Shown here in pieces: positions 8,419 to 17,986 of a stretch of DNA of 58,822 nucleotides; position 1 is the first letter of the stretch, and every line of letters starts with the position of its first letter. This stretch comes from an uncultured Bacilli bacterium (lineage in GTDB: Bacteria > Bacillota_I > Bacilli_A > RF39 > UBA660). A model generated the notes under the pieces. It did no database searches and was not told the origin of the DNA. It was given only the letters and a program-made list of their open reading frames with translations. The stretch is taken from positions 1 through 58,822 of the forward strand of contig CALVQT010000006.1 in NCBI GenBank assembly GCA_944358375.1. Reading direction: 5' to 3'. The position numbers and the translations under genes are program-made.

Positions 8419-10356
8419 GTCAAAATTTTTTTCTTTTTTTCTTTCAGACTTTTCTTTTTTAATTATTTCCTCTTTTAAATCATTTTCTTCTTTTTTTTCA
8501 TCATCATTAAACTTATAATCACTATTTTCTTCAACTAATTGTTGTATTTCTTCCTTAGTTAATGTTTCTTTAGTAATTAATGTATCTGCTAATATTTTAA
8601 TAAGTTTCTTTTCTTTAGAAACAATTTTTTTAGATTCAGCATAACACTCATCTATTATTTTCATTACTTCTTTATCTATTTGTAATGCTACTTGATCTGA
8701 AAAATTTTTTGTTTGATTATAATCTCTACCTAAAAATACGCTTTCGCTTCTATGCTCAAATTGCATAGGTCCAAGAGAACTCATACCATATTCAGTAACC
8801 ATACTTCTTGCAATTTTTGTAGCTCTCTTTAAATCATCACTTGCACCAGTCGATGTCTCATTCATATAAGTTTCTTCACTGGCACGACCTGATAATAATG
8901 TAATTATTTGCTCTTCTAATTCTTTCTTAGTATATACTAATGTTCTTTCTTCTTTTGGTAACATTTGTGTATATCCGCCAGCCATACCACGAGGAATAAT
9001 TGTTATTTTATGAACTTCAACGCCATTTGGTAAAACTATTCCAGATACAGCATGACCCGCTTCATGATAAGCGACTATTTTCTTTTCATATTCTGTTACT
9101 TTTCTACTTGTCTTAGCAGGACCCATTAAAACTCTATCACTTGCTTCGTCAATTTCATCCATTGTAATACTTTCTTTATTACGTCTTACTGCTAATAAAG
9201 CAGCTTCATTTAATAAATTTTCTAAATCAGCTCCAGAATATCCAGGTGTTCTTTCTGCAATATTTTTTAAATTAACATCTTTTGATATAATTTTATTTTT
9301 AGCATGAACATTTAATATTTCTTCTCTTTCCTTAACATCTGGTCTGCTTACTGTGACTTGTCTATCAAATCTACCAGGTCTTAATAAAGCTGGATCTAAT
9401 ACATCTGGTCTATTAGTAGCAGCTATAATAATAATTCCTTCATTTTCACTAAAACCATCCATTTCAGTTAATAACTGGTTTAATGTTTGCTCTCTTTCAT
9501 CATGACCACCACCAAGTCCAGTACCTCTTTGACGACCAACAGCATCAATTTCATCAATAAATATTAAGCAGGGCGCAGTTTGTTTTGCTTGTTTAAACAT
9601 ATCTCTTACACGACTAGCACCAACCCCAACAAATAATTCAACAAAATCTGAACCACTTATATAGAAGAATGGAACTTTTGCTTCACCTGCTATTGCCTTT
9701 GCTAGTAATGTTTTACCAGTTCCTGGAGGACCTACCAATAACACACCTTTTGGTATTCTCGCACCCATTTTAGTAAATTTTTTAGGATTTTTAAGAAAAT
9801 CAATAATTTCTTGAACTTCTTCTTTTTCTTCTTTAAGACCAGCTACATCTTTAAATGTTTTTGTTCCGCCTTCCTCAGCTAATTTAGCTTTACTTCTTCC
9901 AAAATCAAATGAACTTTTACCACTATTACCTAGTTTCATAAACATTATATATAGAAGAACTCCAAATAAGATAATAGGAACAATATTTATTAACACAGTA
10001 ATCCATGTACTATTTTCTGGATTAGTATTTGTTTCAACAATTAAATCTTTTTTTTCTGCAGTTTCATATAATGAAGATATAACTGTATCTGTATATGGAA
10101 CAGTTACACTAAATGTTTCACCCTTTTTATAGTCTTCTAATTTACCAGTAATAACATATACACCAGAAGCACTCCTTGGGGTAACAGATATTTCAGTAAC
10201 TTTACCATCATTTATTTGCTTAATTAAATCTGTATAGTTAAGATCATTAACTTTATTACCCATAGTATTTAAAAATAGATAAGAACCAATTACTACTATC
10301 ATTAATAATACATAAGGCATAAAATTCATGCTATTTTTTGTTTTTTTTATATTCAT
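8410..10356 (-). CDS. ftsH: ATP-dependent zinc metalloprotease FtsH
   Basis: Membrane-anchored AAA+ protease that degrades unassembled and regulatory membrane proteins. The order is N-terminal membrane helix (about 13-30), an outside domain, a second helix (119-140), the AAA module with Walker A GPPGTGKT (209-216), Walker B FIDEIDA, the SRH region [22 protein letters not shown], then the peptidase with zinc motif HEAGH. The tail after about residue 600 is a highly charged Lys/Glu stretch. The length of 648 is normal. It follows tilS by 16 bp, matching Bacillus order except that hprT, usually between them, is absent. Confidence 0.98.
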   Translation of the reverse strand: MNIKKTKNSMNFMPYVLLMIVVIGSYLFLNTMGNKVNDLNYTDLIKQINDGKVTEISVTPRSASGVYVITGKLEDYKKGETFSVTVPYTDTVISSLYETAEKKDLIVETNTNPENSTWITVLINIVPIILFGVLLYIMFMKLGNSGKSSFDFGRSKAKLAEEGGTKTFKDVAGLKEEKEEVQEIIDFLKNPKKFTKMGARIPKGVLLVGPPGTGKTLLAKAIAGEAKVPFFYISGSDFVELFVGVGASRVRDMFKQAKQTAPCLIFIDEIDAVGRQRGTGLGGGHDEREQTLNQLLTEMDGFSENEGIIIIAATNRPDVLDPALLRPGRFDRQVTVSRPDVKEREEILNVHAKNKIISKDVNLKNIAERTPGYSGADLENLLNEAALLAVRRNKESITMDEIDEASDRVLMGPAKTSRKVTEYEKKIVAYHEAGHAVSGIVLPNGVEVHKITIIPRGMAGGYTQMLPKEERTLVYTKKELEEQIITLLSGRASEETYMNETSTGASDDLKRATKIARSMVTEYGMSSLGPMQFEHRSESVFLGRDYNQTKNFSDQVALQIDKEVMKIIDECYAESKKIVSKEKKLIKILADTLITKETLTKEEIQQLVEENSDYKFNDDEKKEENDLKEEIIKKEKSERKKEKNFDKE

Positions 10357-10372
10357 TGCTTTTTCCTTTCTT

Positions 10373-11698
10373 TTAATAATATCTTAATATAATATCATAC
10401 TCTTGTGTCGGGTCCTTGTCAAGATTTGATTTTTTTAATCCAGGTAGCCAAACAACTTTATCATCACTGTCTAATACTATTGGCCAAATGTCTCTATAAG
10501 TTTTTTTTATTTTAGCATCTATAAAAATATCATTTACTTTCTTAGTGCCATTTAAGCCTTTTACTTCCATTTTATCGCCATTTTTTCTATTTCTAACATA
10601 TAATGGTAACTTAACTTCTTTTGTGCTTAATCTAGTAGTAAAATTAGTTGTATCATTGCTAGATTTTACGATTTCAATCATTTTTCCATTTGGTAAATTA
10701 ATGGCATCATCTATTTGATATTTATAATTACTAAATTCATTATCAATATAATCAAAATACACTTCATCATAGGATTTTATTACAACAACTCCATTTGGTA
10801 AATGCACACTACTATTAGCTTTCAATGAATTTATCAAACTAAATATTAAATCTACATGAACATCAGAAATACTCATCAAATCATCCAAATATATTTTTTC
10901 TAATATATTATTTATTATCTTAACTTGAATAACATGATCTAATTCTTTTAATTTTGATATATAAAGTATTCCATTTTGAAAAACTTTATTTATAACTTTA
11001 TTTGTTTCTCTATCTATAAAATTATTATTTTCAATTAAAATTTCACTAAATTTTAAAAACTTTTTATGTACGCTAGCATCCTCGTCTTTTAAAAAAGGCA
11101 ACACAATATGTCTATATCTATTTCTTGTATAATGATCTTCATTATTTGAATTGTCTATAGCATATTTAATATTATTATTTTCAGCAAATTTTAATATTTC
11201 ACTTTTTGTTACAGTAATTAAAGGTCTAACTATTTTATATTTGTTATTATTTACTATTCTACTAAAACCACTATAACCTTTTAATGTAGAACCTCTTACT
11301 ATTCTCATTAAAATAGTTTCTATTAAATCATCTCCATGGTGAGCCGTCATCAAAAATTTTGCACCATACATATCGATTAATTCTTCAAAAAAATTATATC
11401 TTGCACTCCTAGCTTCGCTATGAAAATTATCATCTCCCCATTTTTCTATTTTAATGTATTCGAAAATAATATTATTTTTTTTACAATAATTTTCCAAATC
11501 AACTTTTTCTTGCTCACTTTCAGCCCTTTTATTATGATTTACATGAGCACATACTAACTTAAGACCAAGTGTATTTCTAAATTGATTCATTATATGTAAA
11601 AGAACCATAGAGTCAGGCCCCCCAGAAACGCCAACAATTATAGTATCGTTTGGTTTAAGATCTATTTTAGTTCTGATAAAATTATATACTTCTTCCAT
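10373..11698 (-). CDS. tilS: tRNA(Ile)-lysidine synthase TilS
   Basis: TilS attaches lysine to C34 of the tRNA(Ile) that reads AUA, an essential step and a heavily used one in an AT-rich genome. The PP-loop ATP-binding motif is VGVSGGPDSMVLL near residue 22, followed by ICAHVNH-like CAHVNHNKRAES and the block HHGDDLIETILMRIVRG. The C-terminal TilS substrate-binding domain fills about residues 350-441. The length is typical. It sits 15 bases downstream of divIC and just upstream of ftsH, an order kept across Bacilli. Confidence 0.96.
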   Translation of the reverse strand: MEEVYNFIRTKIDLKPNDTIIVGVSGGPDSMVLLHIMNQFRNTLGLKLVCAHVNHNKRAESEQEKVDLENYCKKNNIIFEYIKIEKWGDDNFHSEARSARYNFFEELIDMYGAKFLMTAHHGDDLIETILMRIVRGSTLKGYSGFSRIVNNNKYKIVRPLITVTKSEILKFAENNNIKYAIDNSNNEDHYTRNRYRHIVLPFLKDEDASVHKKFLKFSEILIENNNFIDRETNKVINKVFQNGILYISKLKELDHVIQVKIINNILEKIYLDDLMSISDVHVDLIFSLINSLKANSSVHLPNGVVVIKSYDEVYFDYIDNEFSNYKYQIDDAINLPNGKMIEIVKSSNDTTNFTTRLSTKEVKLPLYVRNRKNGDKMEVKGLNGTKKVNDIFIDAKIKKTYRDIWPIVLDSDDKVVWLPGLKKSNLDKDPTQEYDIILRYY

Positions 11699-11712
11699 AT
11701 CAAGCCTTTCAT

Positions 11713-12003
11713 TTAATCTTCTATTTTTAATATTATTTCATCTTTCTTTGAATATAAATATTTTTCTCTTGCATATTTTGCCATATATTTTGGATCTTCT
11801 AACTTATTTATCTCATCATTCAAAATTTCTTCTTCACTAAGTTTATCGTTATATAAAACTTCCATATTAGTAATTTCTTGTTTCGTTTTAACAATCTGAG
11901 TTATGTATGAAAAAAATTGTGAAACAAAAAATACACTTGATATTATAAGACCAAGAAGTAAAAATGTCACTCTAAATTTTGTTTTTTGTCCAACTTTTTT
12001 CAT
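11713..12003 (-). CDS. divIC: Septum formation initiator DivIC (FtsB family)
   Basis: Small bitopic division protein of 96 residues. It has a short basic cytoplasmic tail, one membrane helix (about 11-30), then an outside coiled coil (35-68) and the family ending KYAREKYLYSKKDEIILKI. It normally works with FtsL and DivIB at the septum, controlling the FtsW/PBP2b synthase. The position between yabQ and tilS matches Bacillus subtilis, which supports the name. A consensus promoter lies directly upstream. Confidence 0.9.
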   Translation of the reverse strand: MKKVGQKTKFRVTFLLLGLIISSVFFVSQFFSYITQIVKTKQEITNMEVLYNDKLSEEEILNDEINKLEDPKYMAKYAREKYLYSKKDEIILKIED

Positions 12004-12034
12004 TATAAAATTACCCCTATTTTCCTATAATAAT

Positions 12035-12063
12035 ATTATAAACGCTTTATCTATTATTCACAA
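12035..12063 (-). promoter_or_regulatory. SigA-type promoter of divIC
   Basis: TTGTGA (12058-12063), a 17-bp spacer and a perfect TATAAT (12035-12040) on the minus strand, about 32 bases before the divIC ATG. It gives divIC-tilS-ftsH its own promoter separate from the sporulation pair yabP-yabQ. Confidence 0.75.
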
Positions 12064-12093
12064 TAAGTTTGACAAAAATTTACACATTTTTTG

Positions 12094-12354
12094 TCATCTT
12101 TTTATATTTAAATATGTAAATACTAATATTGTTACTAATATAAAATAAATACTTATATAACCATCAGTTATATAATAAAAAATTTTGTAATATACTAATG
12201 TTAAATTAATACAAAAGAGAAATGAATTTAATATACTGTAAACAATTTTAGAATTATATAAATATTTATTAAATTTTTTATATAATACAAAAATAATAAA
12301 TCCATATAAAAAGGAAAAAACAAATGATATTATTTGTTCTTTTAGGTTTATCAT
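12094..12354 (-). CDS. yabQ: Spore cortex biosynthesis protein YabQ (short)
   Basis: Integral membrane protein of 86 residues with about three hydrophobic segments (8-26, 38-58, 66-82). The N-terminal pattern (MINLKEQIISFVFSFLYG) and the place directly after yabP and before divIC identify it as YabQ, which in Bacillus is a forespore outer-membrane protein needed for cortex formation. It is shorter than the Bacillus protein. The ATG overlaps the yabP stop by 4 bp. Sequence similarity alone is modest, so the name rests partly on gene order. Confidence 0.78.
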   Translation of the reverse strand: MINLKEQIISFVFSFLYGFIIFVLYKKFNKYLYNSKIVYSILNSFLFCINLTLVYYKIFYYITDGYISIYFILVTILVFTYLNIKR

Positions 12355-12635
12355 TTAAATAACCTTGCCATAATATTATCAGCCTTAAATTTCTTACTAT
12401 CTTCTAAATAGTTAATCAAAATTATTCTGCCTTTTATTGTTAAATTGCCTTGAAATGTATCCATCTTTATTAGTTCAAGACCTTCTCCTTTAATAATTAA
12501 CTGTCCCATTATTGTATCAACAAAAAATTCAGTATCATCAAAATTATTAATTTTTTTAATTCCTGATAAAGATATAGCTTTTCTATCAGTAATATTAATT
12601 ATATGATTATAAGAATCATCCGACTTATTTTCCAT
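12351..12635 (-). CDS. yabP: Sporulation protein YabP
   Basis: A 94-residue soluble protein of the YabP/YqfC family. Recognisable are the N-terminal HIINITDRKAISLSGIKKI block and the central FFVDTIMGQLIIKGEGLELIKMD with a final L-x-IKGRI strand. The Bacillus homologue is sigma-E dependent and acts in the mother cell during coat/cortex formation. It heads a yabP-yabQ pair, with a good GGGAGG ribosome site before the ATG. A weak sigma-E-like CATATTCT lies upstream, but I would not rely on it. Confidence 0.87.
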   Translation of the reverse strand: MENKSDDSYNHIINITDRKAISLSGIKKINNFDDTEFFVDTIMGQLIIKGEGLELIKMDTFQGNLTIKGRIILINYLEDSKKFKADNIMARLFK

Positions 12636-12673
12636 ATTTCCTCCCTAATAAAGAATATGAAATGCAAATTAAA

Positions 12674-12694
12674 AAAGACTATATATAGTCCTTT
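12674..12694 (-). terminator. Terminator of spoVG
   Basis: A self-complementary GACTATATATAGTC core (12677-12690) followed by a T-run on the minus strand, just after the spoVG stop. Confidence 0.75.
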
Positions 12695-12703
12695 GTTTAA
12701 AAT

Positions 12704-12985
12704 TTAATTTTCTTCTGGTTCTTTTGTTTCATCTACTTTAGCATATTCATCTAGTATTGCTTTTTCAAACATAGTTCTAATTTCTTGATTAATTGGATGA
12801 GCTATATCTTTATATTCGCCTATAGGAGTCTTACGACTAGGCATAGCAATAAATAAACCATTATCACCTTCAATAATTCTAATATCATGAATAGCAATTG
12901 CATTATCAACAACTACTGATGCTATTCCTTTCATACGAGAACCTTCTTTTTCAACCTTGCGAATTTTGACTGATGTAATTTCCAT
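12704..12985 (-). CDS. spoVG: SpoVG regulator (RNA/DNA-binding)
   Basis: SpoVG is a conserved 90-100-residue nucleic-acid-binding regulator of sporulation, division and virulence genes in Firmicutes. The sequence [11 protein letters not shown], then [20 protein letters not shown] and the HPIN...R...AIL segment are diagnostic. The acidic tail (EPEEN) is usual. It is monocistronic, with a consensus SigA promoter 28 bases upstream, an AAGGAGGT ribosome site and its own terminator. That suggests steady or high expression. Confidence 0.97.
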   Translation of the reverse strand: MEITSVKIRKVEKEGSRMKGIASVVVDNAIAIHDIRIIEGDNGLFIAMPSRKTPIGEYKDIAHPINQEIRTMFEKAILDEYAKVDETKEPEEN

Positions 12986-13012
12986 AAGTACCTCCTTAAA
13001 CTTGTTTATTTA

Positions 13013-13041
13013 ATTATAATACAAATATTTTACAATATCAA
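13013..13041 (-). promoter_or_regulatory. SigA-type promoter of spoVG
   Basis: TTGATA (13036-13041), 17-bp spacer, TATAAT (13013-13018) on the minus strand, with AAGGAGGT before the spoVG ATG. In Bacillus spoVG uses sigma-H. Here the boxes look like the vegetative sigma factor. Confidence 0.8.
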
Positions 13042-13046
13042 TATTT

Positions 13047-13262
13047 TTAATCAAATTTACTTAATATGACATTCTTAATAACTACATCGGAATATGAAAA
13101 AGATTTAATTCCTTTATTAGTTTTAATTACAAAAACATGTGGGTGAATTTTATCAATATATCCCTCATAATATTCATATTTGTTTCGTCCTAAATAAACT
13201 TTAATATTTAATCTATGATTTTGTAATTCCTTAATTTTATTTTTTATTATTTCAATATTCAA
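13047..13262 (-). CDS. veg: Veg family protein
   Basis: A 71-residue member of the Veg family (DUF1021), a small beta-barrel protein that in Bacillus stimulates biofilm gene expression. The core LGRNKYEYYEGYIDKIHPHVFVI and SYSDVV match Veg's GRRK...G.L.ETYPSVFVV...SYSYADIL. I choose the TTG at 13262 as the start because AAGGAG lies six bases before it. The upstream ATG at 13298 has no ribosome site and would place the leader inside the protein. The Bacillus neighbourhood (rsmA, veg) is kept loosely here. Confidence 0.85.
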   Translation of the reverse strand: MNIEIIKNKIKELQNHRLNIKVYLGRNKYEYYEGYIDKIHPHVFVIKTNKGIKSFSYSDVVIKNVILSKFD

Positions 13263-13315
13263 TTTATTCTCCTTAATTAAATATATAAAAATTATCATAA
13301 AATATTACTATAAAC

Positions 13316-13342
13316 AAAAATAGAATATATTTTTATATTCTA
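13316..13342 (-). terminator. Terminator of the sensor-kinase operon
   Basis: A nine-bp stem (TAGAATATA with TATATTCTA) overlapping the end of the second kinase gene, followed on the minus strand by TTTTTGTTT. Confidence 0.8.
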
Positions 13343-15181
13343 TTTATTAAAGAATAAATTAATTACTCTATCAAGCTCATCTGTATTAATTGGTTTTGAA
13401 ATATATTCATCAAATCCCTCATTCAAATACATTTCTCTCATTCCTGCAACTGCATTTGCTGTTAAAGCAATTATTGGAGGTAACTTATAACCATTTAGTT
13501 TTTTTAAAACATGGAATGTTTCAATACCATCCATTTCAGGCATCATATGATCCATAAATATAGCATCGTATTCTATACCCTCTTTAACTTTATAGATACA
13601 ATCCTTGCCAGAAGTAACACTTTCAACTTTAAAATTATATCTTTCTAATAATCTTTTAGCAACTTTAATATTTAATTGATTATCATCAACTATTAACACA
13701 GTATATTTTGAACAATCCAACTTTTCGTTTGTCTTTTTTGTTTCTTTTGCTAATCCAATAGGCTTTGAATCCACAATTTTTTGTGGTATTTCTACATAAA
13801 AAGTACTTCCTACTCTATATTGGCTATCAAACCATATTTTTCCACCTAATAACTCTACATATTCTTTAGTAATCGCTAATCCTAGACCACTACCTTCTAT
13901 TTCACCTTGAGTTGCATTTGATAATCTAGCACCTTTTTGAAATAATAATTTTTGATCCTCTTCTTTTATACCAGTGCCAGTATCAGCCACTTTAAATAAT
14001 AATGTCTCCATTCCAGATGCCTTTGTACTAGTTAAAGTAATTGTAATTTTACCAACTTCAGTATATTTTGCTGCATTTGTTACGATATTTGTAATTATTT
14101 GATAGATTTTAGAATAATCACCACTTAATGTTGATGAAATATTTTGATCTACATTTATGTATAATTTAACTTGCTTTGCGCCTATTTTAGACTTAGCAAT
14201 ATTAATTACATCAGTTATTAAATTTAAAATATTATAATTATTTTCTTGAACTATACTTTTGCCAGTTTCAATCTTAGAAATATCTAATATATTATTTACA
14301 ATATCTAATAAACTATTGCTAGAAGTATATATTTGAGTTATATCTTCCCTTACCAATTTTTCATTAAATATTGGCATACTGTTTAATTCATCACATAAAC
14401 TTACTATCAAATTCATTGGAACTTTAATTTCAGATGTCATATTTGATAAAAAATCTGTTTTTGTCTGATTAGATTGTTCTATATCTTTTTGAGAACTTGA
14501 AATTTCTTCTAATAGCTCAATATCAGGATTTTCAATAAAAATATATAATAAATTTAGTTGTAATATAGTCGCTGCAGGTAAAAATGAAATATTTTCGAAG
14601 ATTAATTGTAAAATAACGATTGGAATAGGAATTATAGCACATTCAATATAAATTCTTTTCTTATTTCCTTTAAATTCTTTTTTTGATTTATAAACTCTTT
14701 CAAAAGTAGTAGTTATAGCTATAAATAAACTTGCTATGTAAAAATATATTGTATAGTTTGGAATAAAATTAAGATTATAAACATCTATTTCATCCATTGG
14801 CATAAAACTATAACCCAAAAGTATTATTACAAATATTATTGTTATAAACTTATTAGCTGTAGATGATAAAATAAAATTTTTAAAGTTATTTTCCTCTTTT
14901 TCATTAAATGCACAACGCATATAATAATAATAAAACAATAAATATATTAATCCCATACAAAAGTGCAATTTCCATAGAATTTCAAATATTAAGCTATATT
15001 CAAATTGTTTTAATACTATTACAATAACAATTTCCATTATTGAATATATAAGAGCGATAATTAATAGTGCCTTGTATATTGAGTATTTTAATTTTTTAAA
15101 ACTTTGCTTTTTAAAATATATAAATAACAATAAAATTAAAAAACATAAAACTCCTTCAACTAACATTAATTCATAACTCAT
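13340..15181 (-). CDS. Hybrid sensor kinase lacking the phospho-acceptor histidine
   Basis: A 613-residue membrane protein with about seven N-terminal helices (residues 5-215), then a dimerisation/HisKA region (239-305), an ATPase domain (350-465) and a receiver domain (493-612). The H-box reads SNMTSEIKVPMN, so Ser250 replaces the phosphorylated His. The ATP pocket looks complete: N-box Asn369, G1 ADTGTG (Asp400) and G2 GSGLGL (430-435). The receiver keeps its acidic pair 499-500, phospho-acceptor Asp544, Thr574 and Lys596. It probably cannot phosphorylate itself but could phosphorylate its partner, encoded immediately upstream with a 4-bp overlap. Signal and output gene are unknown. Confidence 0.9.
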   Translation of the reverse strand: MSYELMLVEGVLCFLILLLFIYFKKQSFKKLKYSIYKALLIIALIYSIMEIVIVIVLKQFEYSLIFEILWKLHFCMGLIYLLFYYYYMRCAFNEKEENNFKNFILSSTANKFITIIFVIILLGYSFMPMDEIDVYNLNFIPNYTIYFYIASLFIAITTTFERVYKSKKEFKGNKKRIYIECAIIPIPIVILQLIFENISFLPAATILQLNLLYIFIENPDIELLEEISSSQKDIEQSNQTKTDFLSNMTSEIKVPMNLIVSLCDELNSMPIFNEKLVREDITQIYTSSNSLLDIVNNILDISKIETGKSIVQENNYNILNLITDVINIAKSKIGAKQVKLYINVDQNISSTLSGDYSKIYQIITNIVTNAAKYTEVGKITITLTSTKASGMETLLFKVADTGTGIKEEDQKLLFQKGARLSNATQGEIEGSGLGLAITKEYVELLGGKIWFDSQYRVGSTFYVEIPQKIVDSKPIGLAKETKKTNEKLDCSKYTVLIVDDNQLNIKVAKRLLERYNFKVESVTSGKDCIYKVKEGIEYDAIFMDHMMPEMDGIETFHVLKKLNGYKLPPIIALTANAVAGMREMYLNEGFDEYISKPINTDELDRVINLFFNK

Positions 15182-17082
15182 TTTACATCACCACCCTTAT
15201 TTTCATCTGACCCAAATAATCTAATAATTAGTTTATTTAAATCTCTAAAATTAAAAGGTTTTTGAAGATAATCAGTAAATCCTTCATTTATAAATCTCTC
15301 TCTTATACCATTATATCCATTCGCAGTTAATGCAATTATTGGAGGTAGTTTTTTACCAGTTGCCTCGACAGCTTTTACGGTTTGAACACCATCCATTTCA
15401 GGCATCATATGATCAATAAATATTATGTCATAATCATTATTTTTTACATATTCGACACAATCTTTTCCGCTAGTTGCAGTTGTAACAATAAAATTAAATT
15501 GACTCATGTATCTTGCTGCTAATTTTAAATTTATATCACTATCATCAACAATTAAAACTTTCTTACCACTACAATTTAAAATATTTTTACTACTTGAAAT
15601 ATGCCCAGCATTACTCGCAAAAATATTTCCTATTTCTTCAAAGTTAATTACTTTTTGCTTGATTTTTATAAAATATCTTGTACCATGACCTCTTTCGTTT
15701 ACAAAATCTATGCTACCACCCATCAATCTACATAATTGTTTAGCAATAATTAAACCCAGATTAATGGTTTTAACATTATTCTTTTGAGAAGCATTTTCTA
15801 GTTTAATATAATCAGAAAAACTCATATCAAAACTTTCTTGAGTCATAGCATGTCCAGTATTTGATATTAAAAAACAAAATTCAAAATTTTCTTTATCTAC
15901 TTGCGTTCCATTAACATTTAATTTAATTTCACCATAATTGGTATAATCGATTGCATTTCTCAATACATATGTTAATATTTTAATTAATTTATAAGCATCA
16001 CCATAATATTCTTTTGGAATTTTTTCATTTATTTCAATAGTAAATTTTAATTCTTCTTTATCGATTTTTGCTGGTATAATACTATTAATTTCAAATAATA
16101 GTGATTCTAAATTATAATTAGCCTCCCTTAAAACATCTTCTCCACTTTCTAATTTGGAAATATCTAAAATATTATTAATTAAGTCTATTAATGTGTAACT
16201 TGCTGAAGTAATACTTTTTAAATCTTTTTTTACATTCTCTTCTGTTAATACTGAATCTTTCAATAATGATTCAGTAAATCCTAATATTGTATTCATTGGT
16301 GTTCTTATTTCATGAGACATATTTATTAAAAATTCAGTTTTTGCTTTGTTTGCTATTTCTGCTTCTTTTTTTGATTCTTTATATTGATCTAATAGTTTAG
16401 TGTCTTGACTTTCAATAGTAAAATACAAAATAGTAAGAACATAAGTACAAAATATACAAACATCATTTATTTGATAATTAAAAATAATTTGAACTATTGT
16501 TGCTGTTATAAATACTATCATTATTACATAAAGAGGAAATAACCAAACATTCTTTATAACTTTTCTATAACTAGAAAAAGCAATTAATGTCGAATAACCT
16601 CCAATCATTGTAATAAAACTTAATATCATAAAAGCATTGCCACCAATAGCATATATCGTGTTACTAGATCCATTATAATATTCTATTCCAGGAATAAAAG
16701 CCACTATTATAGCAGTTATAAATATAATTACAAAAACTATTTTTAAAATCTTTTTACCTTTTTCTTTATTTATATTAGGAGTATTATTTAAAAATAACAT
16801 TAATAAATATATTAAATATTGTACATCCCATAAAGCAAATACAAATAAATATAATCTACATATAATAGTGTTTAAAGTGCTTAATTCATTCATTTTTGAA
16901 ATAGTATAGCAACTTAAAAATTCTAAAATTATTAATATTAAAGTTGTTACAGTCAAAGAAAAAAATACTTTTGTTTCAGAGCTATTTTTTTTATTTTTTA
17001 TTATAAACATTACTAATATAGAAATAGTAAAAATTGCTGCACATATTGTAAATCCTACACTAGCAAAATATGAGCTTATCAC
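15178..17082 (-). CDS. Hybrid sensor kinase with intact histidine but degenerate ATP pocket
   Basis: A 634-residue paralogue of the next gene with the same layout: about seven membrane helices (5-222), HisKA, ATPase-like domain and C-terminal receiver. The H-box is canonical, NMSHEIRTPMN, with His257. The ATPase domain keeps N-box Asn376, but G1 reads ISNTGHAM instead of DTGxGI (adenine-binding Asp replaced by Asn408) and G2 reads TINLGL instead of GTGLGL. The receiver is intact (Asp513-514, Asp557, Thr587, Lys608). This protein likely receives phosphate rather than making it. Translation starts at GTG behind AAAAGGA, and a consensus promoter lies 39 bases upstream. Confidence 0.9.
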   Translation of the reverse strand: MISSYFASVGFTICAAIFTISILVMFIIKNKKNSSETKVFFSLTVTTLILIILEFLSCYTISKMNELSTLNTIICRLYLFVFALWDVQYLIYLLMLFLNNTPNINKEKGKKILKIVFVIIFITAIIVAFIPGIEYYNGSSNTIYAIGGNAFMILSFITMIGGYSTLIAFSSYRKVIKNVWLFPLYVIMIVFITATIVQIIFNYQINDVCIFCTYVLTILYFTIESQDTKLLDQYKESKKEAEIANKAKTEFLINMSHEIRTPMNTILGFTESLLKDSVLTEENVKKDLKSITSASYTLIDLINNILDISKLESGEDVLREANYNLESLLFEINSIIPAKIDKEELKFTIEINEKIPKEYYGDAYKLIKILTYVLRNAIDYTNYGEIKLNVNGTQVDKENFEFCFLISNTGHAMTQESFDMSFSDYIKLENASQKNNVKTINLGLIIAKQLCRLMGGSIDFVNERGHGTRYFIKIKQKVINFEEIGNIFASNAGHISSSKNILNCSGKKVLIVDDSDINLKLAARYMSQFNFIVTTATSGKDCVEYVKNNDYDIIFIDHMMPEMDGVQTVKAVEATGKKLPPIIALTANGYNGIRERFINEGFTDYLQKPFNFRDLNKLIIRLFGSDENKGGDVK

Positions 17083-17120
17083 ACAACCACATCCTTTTAT
17101 TTTACAATACTCTTTATATT

Positions 17121-17149
17121 AGTATACAAAATTTTAAAACAAAATACAA
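17121..17149 (-). promoter_or_regulatory. Promoter of the sensor-kinase operon
   Basis: TTGTAT (17144-17149), a 17-bp spacer and TATACT (17121-17126) on the minus strand upstream of the GTG start at 17082. Confidence 0.7.
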
Positions 17150-17197
17150 TGATGAACTAGTAAAAATTACTATTTAATGTTATATGATAATATTATA

Positions 17198-17986
17198 TTA
17201 ATTTTTTTTTAACATCTCGTTTGCTAGATGTACAAATTCTTTAACAGATATTTCTTCTGCTCTATTAGATAAGTTTTTTCCTATAGTATTCAAAATTATT
17301 TCTAATTTTTTTAAATCATAATTTTTTAAATTATTTTTTAAATTTTTTCTTTTTTGTGTAAATGAATCTTTAATTAATTTGTATAAGTAATCTTCATCAT
17401 TGCAAATATATTTTTTATTTTTTTTCATTTTTAAAACAACACTATCTACTTTAGGAATTGGATTAAAACAATTTTTTGATACTTTGATGATTTTTTCTAT
17501 ATCAAAATTATACTGTAAATATACAGATAACGAATTATAACTTTTTGAATTTGGACTAGACATAAACCTTTCTCCAACTTCTTTTTGAACCATTATAATA
17601 ATTTCATATGGGTCTGACTCATTAATAATTTTATTAATAATAGCTGTTGTAATGTAATATGGTAAATTTCCTACAAAATATAAATTTTTATATTTTTCTT
17701 TATTTATATATTTTTTCAAATTAATTTTTAAAAAATCAACAAATTCAATTTTTAATTTATCTGATTTTATTTTATTTAATGTTTCTTCTAATCTTTTATC
17801 AATTTCAAAACATAAAACATCACAATTTTTTTTTATTAATTTTTTAGTTAAAGCACCCTCTCCTGGACCTATTTCTATTATCAAATCATTTACAGTTGGA
17901 TTAATATTATCAATTATTTTATTAATAATATTATTGTCTATTAAAAAATTTTGCCCTAAAGATTTTTTATGAATAAATTTCCTCAT
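17198..17986 (-). CDS. rsmA: 16S rRNA dimethyladenosine transferase RsmA (KsgA)
   Basis: RsmA dimethylates two adjacent adenines in the 3' hairpin of 16S rRNA late in small-subunit assembly. The 262-residue protein shows KKSLGQNFLIDNNII, the SAM motif IEIGPGEGALTKKL, the catalytic NLPYYITTAII and the C-terminal FNPIPKVDSVVL and FTQKRKNLKNNL blocks. Its ATG overlaps the stop of the 3D-domain gene. In Bacillus the order is tatD, yabE, rnmV, rsmA. The RNase M5 gene rnmV is missing from that interval here. Confidence 0.97.
   Translation of the reverse strand: MRKFIHKKSLGQNFLIDNNIINKIIDNINPTVNDLIIEIGPGEGALTKKLIKKNCDVLCFEIDKRLEETLNKIKSDKLKIEFVDFLKINLKKYINKEKYKNLYFVGNLPYYITTAIINKIINESDPYEIIIMVQKEVGERFMSSPNSKSYNSLSVYLQYNFDIEKIIKVSKNCFNPIPKVDSVVLKMKKNKKYICNDEDYLYKLIKDSFTQKRKNLKNNLKNYDLKKLEIILNTIGKNLSNRAEEISVKEFVHLANEMLKKN

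Noticed and set aside
13263..13298. veg starting at ATG 13298
   Set aside because: No ribosome site there; AAGGAG points to the TTG at 13262, which also fits the family length.
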